From Acidimicrobiaceae bacterium (GTDB lineage Bacteria; Actinomycetota; Acidimicrobiia; Acidimicrobiales; RAAP-2), in contig PKWA01000107.1 in NCBI GenBank assembly GCA_003131665.1, positions 749-8,986 on the forward strand: a stretch of 8,238 nt of DNA, read 5' to 3'. Position 1 is the stretch's first letter. Each line of letters starts with the position of its first letter. The position numbers and the translations under genes are program-made. This document shows positions 1 to 6,305 of the stretch, in pieces. The notes beneath the pieces were generated by a model that had not been told where the DNA came from, made no database searches, and saw only the letters and a program-made list of their open reading frames with translations.

Positions 1-166
1 CCCCGCTGGCGACGACCGGCTCGAGGTTGAGGTCGACAAGAAGACCATCCTCGTGCGCCAACAACGCCACGATCTCCATGCCCGGTACTACATTGCGAAG
101 GGTTTCAACAACTTGACGCGTCTCGTGGCCCGTTTTCGTTCGATCTGAATCACTCAGATTTGCCAC
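1..166 (-). CDS. 5' end of an unidentified gene, possibly Roadblock/LC7-like (partial)
   Basis: An open frame of 55 codons runs from a GTG at 166-164 off the left edge, so only the N-terminus is visible. A purine-rich stretch (AAGGCGG) lies about 7 bases before the GTG and supports this start; the ATG a few bases upstream is in another frame and stops after seven codons. The peptide opens with a polar, charged stretch (residues 1-18), followed by a helix-like segment and then MEIVALLAHEDGLLVDLNL, a hydrophobic strand followed by an acidic turn and DGL. That pattern resembles the start of Roadblock/LC7 proteins, small partners of Ras-like GTPases, but the match is weak and based on shape alone. 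The gene follows the fusion gene at 251-3184 on the same strand after 84 bases, so the two may be co-transcribed. Coding seems likely; the family is a guess. Confidence 0.5.
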   Translation of the reverse strand, partial: MANLSDSDRTKTGHETRQVVETLRNVVPGMEIVALLAHEDGLLVDLNLEPVVASG

Positions 167-250
167 GATTCATCCGCCTTCGACGAACACCGTCTCGTTT
201 CCCAGGAATACCAGTGCACCGCCCACAGCGAGAAAGGTATCCGATGCCGC

Positions 251-3184
251 TTAGTCTCTCACACCACTCGGTCTCGAGCGGTGTTCTGTCGCCGCTCCTT
301 CGCGCAATGGCAGGGGTTTTGAACGGTCTCGCGGACGACTGAGCACGCGTTCGAGCGGCAGTCGGATGCTTCGCACGCTCGGACGTGGCGCGTCAAAGAC
401 ACGTAGCACCAGCGCCACCGCCTCGCCATCGTTCAACTCCAACAGGCCGTTGAAGCGTTCGGAGAGTTTGAAGATCTCATCGAGATGGCGCTCGCCCGCC
501 AGGTGTACCAACTCCGGTTCCCCTTTGGCGAAGACGAACAGCGGCGAGACGGGCTGCGCGGCCCAGCCGAGTTTCTCGGTGGCGAGCCAGAATCGCTCGA
601 CCGCCGCGCCACCGCGCACGTACCACGTCGGGTCCGCCCGGGGAATCGTGATCGCCGCCAGCGCCGAACTCGTTCGCACCGCGGCGCGGGTGCGAGCCCC
701 CAGAGCCTCACCGGCACGCCACTCTCCCAGGTGGCCCATGACGTCGGGACGACCGAGAAGTTCCACCGCCGCGAACTCCGAGGGACCCATCTCGAGGGTA
801 CGAACGTCCAATCCCTCCTCCAGTGCGTCGCGTCCAGGCCAGCGCAACTCGCCCATCATCTGGCTATGGACGCCGGGAATGAGAAAACGCAAGCGATCGC
901 ACTCCGCCAGCAACTCTGCCAGGTCGTTCATGAGCTCTGGTTGCGTGATGAATCGCAGCCGCGCGCCTTCTTGTTCGACGCCTCGCGCGAGCATCTGCAC
1001 GGCACTCTCAGGAATCGGCGACGCGGTGCCGATTCGGCGATTCGTGGTGCGCGTCGCCACGTAGCTCTCGAGCGCCGCAATTTCAAAGTCTGTGGCTTCG
1101 CCCAGTTGCATGGTGGCGACGTGCTCTGCGTGGCTCTGGTCGGGAAAGAGTCGAATCTTCCCCAGTCGATTCATTGCCGCCGCCGCGACGCGCGCGTTAA
1201 AGAGTGCCGCGCCAACCGCGACGTAACTGCCGCGGTACTGCACATCCATCATCGACGTCTGTTCGGGTCGCAGAAAGAAACGAATCTCGTCACCTTCGGC
1301 CTCGAAGCGCCAGGGCTGTACGTTGCCGCCCGAGGGCGCGCGCCGAGCTGCGTCAACGATCAGGTCGATCGGATCGTCGGACTGTAGCGGCGGGTCGAGC
1401 GGGGCCGGTATTGAGAACGGATCGTCAGACGTCGTGGCCACTTCAACGGCTCGAATGCCCGCCAGCACCTCTTCGACGTCGAAGCGAACTCGTCCGGAGG
1501 GCAGCGCCCCGACTTGGCCGAACCTTCGAACGGCGGCCGCAATTGCCGCGGCCCCGATGGTCACTTCGCTGGCCAACTGTGGCCAGCCCGTCAGCGTCTG
1601 TCCGACCTCCAAGAGCGACGCCGCGCCCCGTGACGACACGTCGCGGGCGCCAAGGATACGTAACACGTAGGGCGCCTTTTCTTCAGTGGACAGACCCGCC
1701 AGCGCGGCGGAGTCCAGTCCCGCCAAGAGACCGTGGAAGATCGGTCGGTCAGGCTCTTGGTCGTATCGTTCGACGTCGAGCACGCCTTGGTCGCTCGTCT
1801 CCATCAGCACCGGAATCCGTCGGGCTCTGGCCGCCTCACGAACTAAGAGTTTCATGTCGAGTGAATCGCACTCCTCGATGACGAGGTCCAAGCCGTTGAG
1901 AAACGCGTCCAAGTTGTCCGCCTGGACTCCGTCGGAGAGAACCTCCACGTGCAGGTAGGGATCGATCTCACCGATTCGTCGAGCCGCGGCCACCGCCTTA
2001 TTGACACCCAGCTCTAACACCGTCGCCGGAATACGATTGAGATTGGACAGAGCGATGGTGTCTAAATCCGCCAGACGAAGCTCACCCACCAGACCTTCCA
2101 TGGCCAAGACGTGGGCCGCGACGTGCCCGGCGCTCAGGCCCACCACTCCGATACGCAAGGTGCGCTGCGCCGCCTGTTCGGCGCGGGTCAACTTGTTGCG
2201 ATTGCGGTCGAGACGAAGGGTCGAGAACGCCCGAGGCGCCAACAGCCGCACCACAGCTCGACGCCATGGGTAGTACACCCATCGCTGACCTTCGTCCAAG
2301 ATCGATTGGGCGACGGGCGGACGTATTTCGCGAAGTTCATTTCGCTGTTCGTCGAATCGGTCGAAGAACTGCAGCGAGGGATCCTCGCGCAACACTCGCA
2401 GGACTTCGCGTTGCGCTCGGGTCGTGACATCGAGCACGAGTGGACGCCACGACAAAGATTGAGTCGACATCGCCTCGACGGGACCGGCGTCGCTCAACGT
2501 AGGAACGCGCGAAAGGTCTTCGCCCTCGAGGCGCAGTGCCTGGCGAGCCTCAGGCGCGCTCAACTCCTGGACCGAGGAGCGCCGCCACATCACCGCGATC
2601 GTCTTGTAACGGTCATCCGGAAACGGCACCGGGGTGCTGCCCACCTGTCGTGCGCCGGTGGCTTCACCGAACGCCAACAGCGTGTCCGAAATCGCCGCGA
2701 CACAGAACTCCGCGCCCAGCCAGTTCATCGCATGTACGGCCGAGCGTGCTATGACGGGCGCGAGACGATGGCCCGTGACGCCCTTGCCGTGAGACCACGC
2801 ACCCTTTTCTTCAATGACGCCAAAGCGAGCGCCGCGGTCGAAGAGGTTGACAATCTCTTCAATGTCGGGTGAGGTAGCCATCTCACCGGTGATGGCCGCT
2901 TGGTGACTCCCCTCCAGTGGACCGTGAAAGCGCACGCCCATCACCATCTGCCCATCGGGCGCGAGGCCCACAATGAAGAGTGGTATGCCGTTCGCGTCCT
3001 CAAGTTTTTGACGCTGCAGCGTCCCTTCAAAGCCACGGTGCCGGTAATGACCCTCGGCCCCATCGAGATATAACTTCCACAGATCAGGGCGCTCGTGGGG
3101 GTGATGACCATAAAATCTCACACCCGACTCGCGGTCCAAAAAGCTAGCCCCGTATCGGTACCGACGTCCTACTGAGATCCCCAC
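251..3184 (-). CDS. Three-domain fusion: acyltransferase-like, ThiF/E1-like adenylating, nitroreductase-like (Rv1355c/MoeY-type with N-terminal extension)
   Basis: 977 residues, GTG start at 3184 preceded by a good ribosome site (AAAGAGGA, about 7 bases away). Residues ~55-200 look like the GNAT-fold/N-acyl amino acid or autoinducer synthase group: a hydrophobic strand, a G-rich turn, the segment GEMATS near 100-105, then a GA-containing helix-strand and a late TPVPFPDD segment. Residues ~330-570 are a ThiF/MoeB/E1-like domain: nucleotide loop GVVGLSAG (346-353), LADLDTIALSNLNR (371-384, with D373, N383 and R384 in the usual ATP-contact places), K396 and ECDSLD (438-443). I see no CxxC zinc pair and no clear catalytic cysteine. 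Residues ~605-945 are nitroreductase-like: RRAPSGGNVQPW (614-625) for FMN, TTNRR (713-717) and a late GWAAQPVSP. A basic, low-complexity tail follows from ~950. M. tuberculosis Rv1355c (about 715 residues, annotated MoeY) has the last two domains, so the N-terminal ~230 residues appear to be an addition. Function and substrate are unknown; a role in molybdopterin synthesis is only an inherited annotation. Confidence 0.85.
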   Translation of the reverse strand: MGISVGRRYRYGASFLDRESGVRFYGHHPHERPDLWKLYLDGAEGHYRHRGFEGTLQRQKLEDANGIPLFIVGLAPDGQMVMGVRFHGPLEGSHQAAITGEMATSPDIEEIVNLFDRGARFGVIEEKGAWSHGKGVTGHRLAPVIARSAVHAMNWLGAEFCVAAISDTLLAFGEATGARQVGSTPVPFPDDRYKTIAVMWRRSSVQELSAPEARQALRLEGEDLSRVPTLSDAGPVEAMSTQSLSWRPLVLDVTTRAQREVLRVLREDPSLQFFDRFDEQRNELREIRPPVAQSILDEGQRWVYYPWRRAVVRLLAPRAFSTLRLDRNRNKLTRAEQAAQRTLRIGVVGLSAGHVAAHVLAMEGLVGELRLADLDTIALSNLNRIPATVLELGVNKAVAAARRIGEIDPYLHVEVLSDGVQADNLDAFLNGLDLVIEECDSLDMKLLVREAARARRIPVLMETSDQGVLDVERYDQEPDRPIFHGLLAGLDSAALAGLSTEEKAPYVLRILGARDVSSRGAASLLEVGQTLTGWPQLASEVTIGAAAIAAAVRRFGQVGALPSGRVRFDVEEVLAGIRAVEVATTSDDPFSIPAPLDPPLQSDDPIDLIVDAARRAPSGGNVQPWRFEAEGDEIRFFLRPEQTSMMDVQYRGSYVAVGAALFNARVAAAAMNRLGKIRLFPDQSHAEHVATMQLGEATDFEIAALESYVATRTTNRRIGTASPIPESAVQMLARGVEQEGARLRFITQPELMNDLAELLAECDRLRFLIPGVHSQMMGELRWPGRDALEEGLDVRTLEMGPSEFAAVELLGRPDVMGHLGEWRAGEALGARTRAAVRTSSALAAITIPRADPTWYVRGGAAVERFWLATEKLGWAAQPVSPLFVFAKGEPELVHLAGERHLDEIFKLSERFNGLLELNDGEAVALVLRVFDAPRPSVRSIRLPLERVLSRPRDRSKPLPLREGAATEHRSRPSGVRD

Positions 3185-3464
3185 GGATCATCCTCTTTCA
3201 CCATCGATCGCGAACTACGGCATTTTCCAGCCTAATTGACTCATCTTTCAAATTAGTGGAGATGACCCTCGCCGCGGCGCCATGTTCACGCGTCGGCGGG
3301 GCCGAAATACTCAATGACTCACACGATAACGCAACGAAGTGCGTACCCGTCGCATCACACTTATACAAAGTGATGAAAAAGTCGTGGCAGACTTCACCTG
3401 ATGAACGCTTGTTACACCACACGAACTCACGTCACGTGAGGAGCTCCTCGCGAAATAGCTACGC
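3185..3464. other. Divergent intergenic region
   Basis: 280 bases separate two divergently read genes and are visibly more AT-rich than the coding DNA around them, as expected for promoters in both directions. I find no convincing -35/-10 pair. TTGACT at 3236-3241 is a fair -35 for the plus strand, but nothing resembling TATAAT lies 16-18 bases downstream. An imperfect hairpin, CACTT-ATACA-AAGTG, lies at 3358-3372 and includes a TATA-like core readable on either strand. The palindromes at 3426-3449 are listed separately. The small open frames crossing this region have no recognisable family and no ribosome sites, so I do not call them genes. Confidence 0.5.
3426..3449. promoter_or_regulatory. 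Overlapping palindromes, operator-like
   Basis: Three symmetric elements are packed into 24 bases just before the prepilin peptidase: CTCACG-TCA-CGTGAG (3426-3440), TCACGTGA inside it (3432-3439), and the perfect 12-base palindrome GAGGAGCTCCTC (3438-3449). They end 15 bases before the GTG start. They could bind a dimeric regulator or form alternative hairpins in the 5' leader that hide the GAGGAG sequence, which is the only purine-rich ribosome-site-like stretch near this gene. The symmetry is seen directly; the regulatory role is inference. Confidence 0.4.
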
Positions 3465-4241
3465 GTGTTAGCGCTGTTGATCGGCGGCTGCTTCGTCTTG
3501 GGACTACTCATCGGATCATTCATGAACGTCGTGATCTATCGAGTCCCGCGACACGAATCGGTGATCTCGCCGCGTTCGAGATGTCCGACGTGTGCAACGC
3601 CAATACGTGAACGAGACAATATCCCGGTGCTGTCCTGGCTGATCCTCAAGGGCCGTTGTCGAAACTGTCACGCGCCGATCTCGAGGCGCTATCCGTTGAG
3701 CGAACTGGCCGTGGCCGCTCTCTTCGCCGGGGCGGCGGCGCGTCTCGGTTTCAATTGGGATCTCCCGGCGTTCCTCGTGCTGCTGGCGGGTCTGTACGCG
3801 CTCGCGTCAGTTGACGCGGAAAAACTCGTGTTGCCGAAACGCATCGTCTATCCCACGCTGCTCATGGTGGGAGGGCTGTTCACGTTGGACGCCGCGATCA
3901 CCGGCTCGTGGCACCGACTTCTTATCGCGGTGCTGTGCGCGCTGGCCTGGTGGATTGTGTTCTTCGCCCTGCACGCCGCGAGTCCGCGCCTCCTCGGCTT
4001 CGGCGACGTGCGACTCGCACCGATGCTCGGACTGGCGCTGGGCTGGCTCGGCGTGCGCTACGTCGTGCTGGGCTTCTTCTCGGCGAATCTGATTGGCGCG
4101 ATCTTTGGACTCGCGCTCATCTCGACGAAACGGATGCATCGCCGCGATCAGATTCCCTACGGGGTGTTCTTGGCGCTGGGGGTCGCGCTAGCGATCTACG
4201 CGGGACCGGAACTGCTGGCGCCGTTCCACCAGTTCTCGTAG
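3465..4241 (+). CDS. pilD: Prepilin peptidase (type IV prepilin leader peptidase, A24 family)
   Basis: A 258-residue integral membrane aspartic protease that cuts the short leader from type IV pilins and pseudopilins and usually also N-methylates the new N-terminus. The zinc-binding cytoplasmic loop is intact (C40xxC43, C65xxC68), as are both catalytic aspartates: D117 in SVDAEKLVLP and D181 in the GFGD motif (178-181), with PYGVFLALG (231-239) near the end. About seven or eight hydrophobic segments fit the family, and the length is normal for the bifunctional form. An in-frame TAG at 3456-3458 limits the start, so GTG 3465 is the longest possible. No good ribosome site is at normal distance; GAGGAG lies 21 bases upstream. 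No pilin, PilB/GspE or PilC/GspF gene is nearby, so its substrates are encoded elsewhere. The gene ends 21 bases from the oppositely oriented DUF429 remnant, a normal tail-to-tail arrangement. Confidence 0.93.
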   Translation: MLALLIGGCFVLGLLIGSFMNVVIYRVPRHESVISPRSRCPTCATPIRERDNIPVLSWLILKGRCRNCHAPISRRYPLSELAVAALFAGAAARLGFNWDLPAFLVLLAGLYALASVDAEKLVLPKRIVYPTLLMVGGLFTLDAAITGSWHRLLIAVLCALAWWIVFFALHAASPRLLGFGDVRLAPMLGLALGWLGVRYVVLGFFSANLIGAIFGLALISTKRMHRRDQIPYGVFLALGVALAIYAGPELLAPFHQFS

Positions 4242-4262
4242 TACGTCATTCACGCAAGGACG

Positions 4263-4445
4263 TCACATCACCAGTTCCATGCGTAGGCCCCGCGCGTCCC
4301 ACTCGCCTTCGCTTGGCAGGCGTGCCGCGGAGTGTCCAAAGACCCGTCGTGCCGTCCACATGAGTGCCGCGACGTCAATCAGTTCGCGTGGAGACACGCC
4401 CAGACCTTCCACGTCGAGCACTCTCGCTACCCCGGGAATCTTGAG
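4263..4445 (-). pseudogene. 3' end of a DUF429-type gene (truncated)
   Basis: Read on the minus strand, the last ~60 codons before the TGA at 4265-4263 look like a real C-terminus: a valine-rich segment, then [20 protein letters not shown], a short charged linker, and the ending [12 protein letters not shown]. From memory, DUF429 proteins (predicted RNase H-fold nucleases) finish in this way, with a D-A-A-x-W-T-A-R helix and a closing D-x-x-G-L-R-M-E. Codon use matches the neighbouring host genes. The frame stays open on the minus strand up to 5162, but beyond about 4445 that reading is antisense to metZ and cdsA and has no protein character. So only the last quarter or fifth of the gene is present and its 5' part is lost at the junction near 4445-4452. 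The family call is moderately sure; the truncation is clearer. Confidence 0.5.
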
Positions 4446-4451
4446 TTCGAG

Positions 4452-4862
4452 CATGGCGCGACGCTGGTCGTCGACAATGTGTTCGCCACGCCCTTGCTGC
4501 AGCATCCGATGCAGCTCGGCGCCGATTGTGTCGTCTATTCCGCGACCAAGCATATCGACGGGCAGGGCCGGGTGCTGGGCGGCGTGATTCTCGCCTCGGA
4601 GGCCTTCATCGGCGAGCATATCCATAATTACCTGCGCCAGACCGGTCCCTGCCTGTCGCCCTTCAACGCCTGGACGCTGCTGAAATCGCTGGAGACGATG
4701 CCGGTGCGCATCGCCGCGCAGGTGCGCTCGGCGGGACAAATCGCCGATTATCTGGCGGATCACCCTTACGTCGCACGCGTGCTCTATCCCGGCCGGCCCG
4801 ACCATCCGCAGGCAGCCCTCGTCAAGAAGCAGATGTCGGGCGGCGGCACGCTCGTCACCTTC
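4452..4862 (+). pseudogene. metZ: Internal fragment of metZ (O-succinylhomoserine sulfhydrylase), foreign to its surroundings
   Basis: 137 codons match the middle of MetZ/MetC-family PLP enzymes: [16 protein letters not shown], then [11 protein letters not shown] with the PLP-binding lysine, [30 protein letters not shown] and GGGTLVTF. MetZ makes homocysteine from O-succinylhomoserine and sulfide; the full enzyme is about 390-400 residues, so roughly the first 180 and last 70 are missing and this piece cannot be an active enzyme. The wording is closest to alphaproteobacterial MetZ as I remember it. Codon choice differs from both flanks: six of seven histidines are CAT, whereas dxr and rseP mostly use CAC, and all arginines are CGC or CGG, whereas the neighbours use many CGT and CGA. 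It is joined in frame to cdsA at its 3' end. It could be a contaminating sequence built into the assembly, or a transferred fragment. Confidence 0.88.
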
Positions 4863-5111
4863 GTGGCCGGGGCGGCCATCTTGCCCCTGGTGAGTCCCTG
4901 GACCGTGACCCACGGCTTGGAAGCGGCGCTGGCCCTGTCGGTCGTCGTGCCCCTGGGCGATCTCTTTGAATCGATGGTCAAGCGCACGCTCGGTGTGAAG
5001 GACCTCGGTCGTCTGTTGCCGGGCCACGGGGGACTGCTCGATCGCCTGGACGGACTGCTGTTCGCCCTGCCGACGATGTACTACCTCCTTCACGTACTCA
5101 AACTGAGCTAG
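4860..5111 (+). pseudogene. cdsA: 3' end of cdsA (phosphatidate cytidylyltransferase), N-terminus missing
   Basis: The last ~82 codons encode the C-terminus of CDP-diglyceride synthase, the membrane enzyme that makes CDP-diacylglycerol from phosphatidate and CTP. The complete CdsA signature is present: SMVKR, then [12 protein letters not shown] and DRLD, with the conserved K, D, H and DRxD residues, followed by a final hydrophobic segment and a TAG two bases before dxr. CdsA is normally about 265-300 residues, so the first ~190, including most membrane segments, are absent; MetZ sequence sits in their place. The position directly before dxr is where cdsA is expected, and its codon use matches dxr, so this part is native. 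Either the real gene is complete in the organism and the upstream join is false, or the gene is broken. Since cdsA is normally essential, the first is likelier. Confidence 0.92.
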
Positions 5112-5113
5112 CG

Positions 5114-6280
5114 ATGCCGCTCTCGCGTCGAAGCGTGGCGCTGCTGGGCGCCACGGGCTCAATCGGCGTACAGACCCTCGACGTGTTGCGTCACGAGAGT
5201 GAACGATTCGAACTGGTGTCCATCTCGGGCGGCGAACAACTGAGCGAACTGGCCGCCATTGCCGATGAGTTCAACGTCAAACGCGTCGCGGTCAAGAGCG
5301 ACGCGCACCGCTCGACGCTGGGTGAACTGGTCGCCCGTGACGTCTCGATCGTGGTCGGTGACGAGGGGTTGAGCGAGCTCTCGTCAACGGCCGACGTGGT
5401 GGTGAACGCGGTGCTCGGCTTCGCGGGCCTGCCGATCACGCTGGCGGCACTCGGCGCGGGCAAGCGGCTCGCGTTGGCGAACAAGGAGTCACTAATTGCC
5501 GCGGCGCCGCTGGTCACAACGGTGCGCGACACTCGCGGCGCGCAGCTCGTGCCGATCGACTCCGAACACTGCGCGATACATCAGTGTCTCGCCAGTTCAC
5601 CTGCCGAGCCCGGCTACCCCGACGTGCGACGCCTGCTCTTGACGGCCTCGGGAGGACCCTTTCGCGGCTGGAGTCGCGAGCAGCTTCGCGACGCGACCAA
5701 GGCGGACGCGCTACGTCACCCGACGTGGTCGATGGGCGCCAAGATCACGGTGGACTCCTCGACGTTGATGAACAAAGGTCTCGAGGTTCTCGAGGCCACC
5801 GCACTCTTTGGCATCGACGCCGAACGGGTGAAGGTCGTGGTCCATCCCCAGTCGATCGTGCACTCGATGGTTGAGTACGTGGACGGATCGGTTCTCGCAC
5901 AGCTCTCTCGACCCGATATGCGCTTGCCGATCGCGTACTGCTTAGGACTACCCCAACGACTGACCCATCACTGGGGCGACCTGGATTTCACCACGTCGAT
6001 GGAGCTTCGCTTCGAGCCACCCGACGAGGAGGCCTTTCCGGCCTTGGGCCTCGCGTACGAGGCGGCGCGACTCGGGGGAGCCGCACCGGCGTGGCTCAGT
6101 GCGGCGAACGAAGTCGCCGTCGAAGCGTTCTTGGCCGATGAGATTCGATGGTGCGACGTCGTGGCAATCGTGGCCTCGACAATGGAGCATTACGTGGCGG
6201 ACCCCTTGACCTCACTGGCGGCGCTGCACGAAAACGACGAGGCCGCTCGGCGTTGGGCCCGCGCGAGTCTCGAGAAGTGA
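5114..6280 (+). CDS. dxr: 1-deoxy-D-xylulose 5-phosphate reductoisomerase (DXR/IspC)
   Basis: 388 residues, full length. The cytosolic enzyme converts DXP to 2-C-methyl-D-erythritol 4-phosphate with NADPH and a divalent metal, the first committed MEP-pathway step and the fosmidomycin target. Visible in order: the Rossmann NADPH loop LLGATGSIG (10-18), LANKES (121-126), the metal site in DSEHCAIHQ (D149, E151), TASGGPF (177-183), HPTWSMGAKITVDSSTLMNKGLE (202-224, containing H202, N220, K221 and the third metal ligand E224), then VHPQSIVHSMVEY (243-255) and AANE (330-333). No key residue is missing. The ATG lies two bases after the cdsA stop, so it is probably translated by coupling to cdsA. 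It is followed 25 bases later by rseP, with ispG beyond, placing two MEP-pathway genes in one presumed operon. Confidence 0.97.
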   Translation: MPLSRRSVALLGATGSIGVQTLDVLRHESERFELVSISGGEQLSELAAIADEFNVKRVAVKSDAHRSTLGELVARDVSIVVGDEGLSELSSTADVVVNAVLGFAGLPITLAALGAGKRLALANKESLIAAAPLVTTVRDTRGAQLVPIDSEHCAIHQCLASSPAEPGYPDVRRLLLTASGGPFRGWSREQLRDATKADALRHPTWSMGAKITVDSSTLMNKGLEVLEATALFGIDAERVKVVVHPQSIVHSMVEYVDGSVLAQLSRPDMRLPIAYCLGLPQRLTHHWGDLDFTTSMELRFEPPDEEAFPALGLAYEAARLGGAAPAWLSAANEVAVEAFLADEIRWCDVVAIVASTMEHYVADPLTSLAALHENDEAARRWARASLEK

Positions 6281-6305
6281 ACGCGACTAGCCTCGAAACC
6301 TAAAT

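Noticed and set aside
280..312. GC-rich hairpin GAGCGGTG/CGCCGCTC as a terminator for the fusion gene
   Set aside because: It lies inside the coding tail, has a 6-8 base stem and lacks a T-run on the minus strand.
485..1387. 300-residue plus-strand open frame
   Set aside because: Antisense to the nitroreductase domain of the fusion gene; rich in Arg, His and Ala with no motifs, typical of a GC-rich shadow frame.
2111..2872. 253-residue plus-strand open frame
   Set aside because: Antisense to the ThiF-like and N-terminal domains, whose motifs are clearly on the minus strand.
3236..3265. Plus-strand promoter starting with TTGACT
   Set aside because: No -10-like hexamer at the right spacing; the sequence there is GAGATG.
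3198..3523. Short frames across the divergent intergenic region, both strands
   Set aside because: No ribosome sites, no recognisable family, no consistent codon preference, and they run into the prepilin peptidase in the wrong frame.
4242..4262. Bidirectional terminator between the convergent genes
   Set aside because: Only a 5-base inverted repeat (ACGTC/GACGT) with a long loop and no T-run, too weak to call.
4452..4862. Mobile element carrying metZ
   Set aside because: No transposase, terminal inverted repeats or target duplication, and the piece is an internal gene fragment cut at both ends.
4332..5111. Single 259-residue plus-strand gene
   Set aside because: The first 40 codons are antisense to the DUF429-like C-terminus, the middle is a MetZ fragment and the end is a CdsA fragment. 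It cannot form a functional enzyme of either family.
4263..5162. 299-residue minus-strand gene
   Set aside because: Only the last ~60 residues look like a protein. The rest is the antisense of metZ and cdsA and even overlaps the start of dxr.
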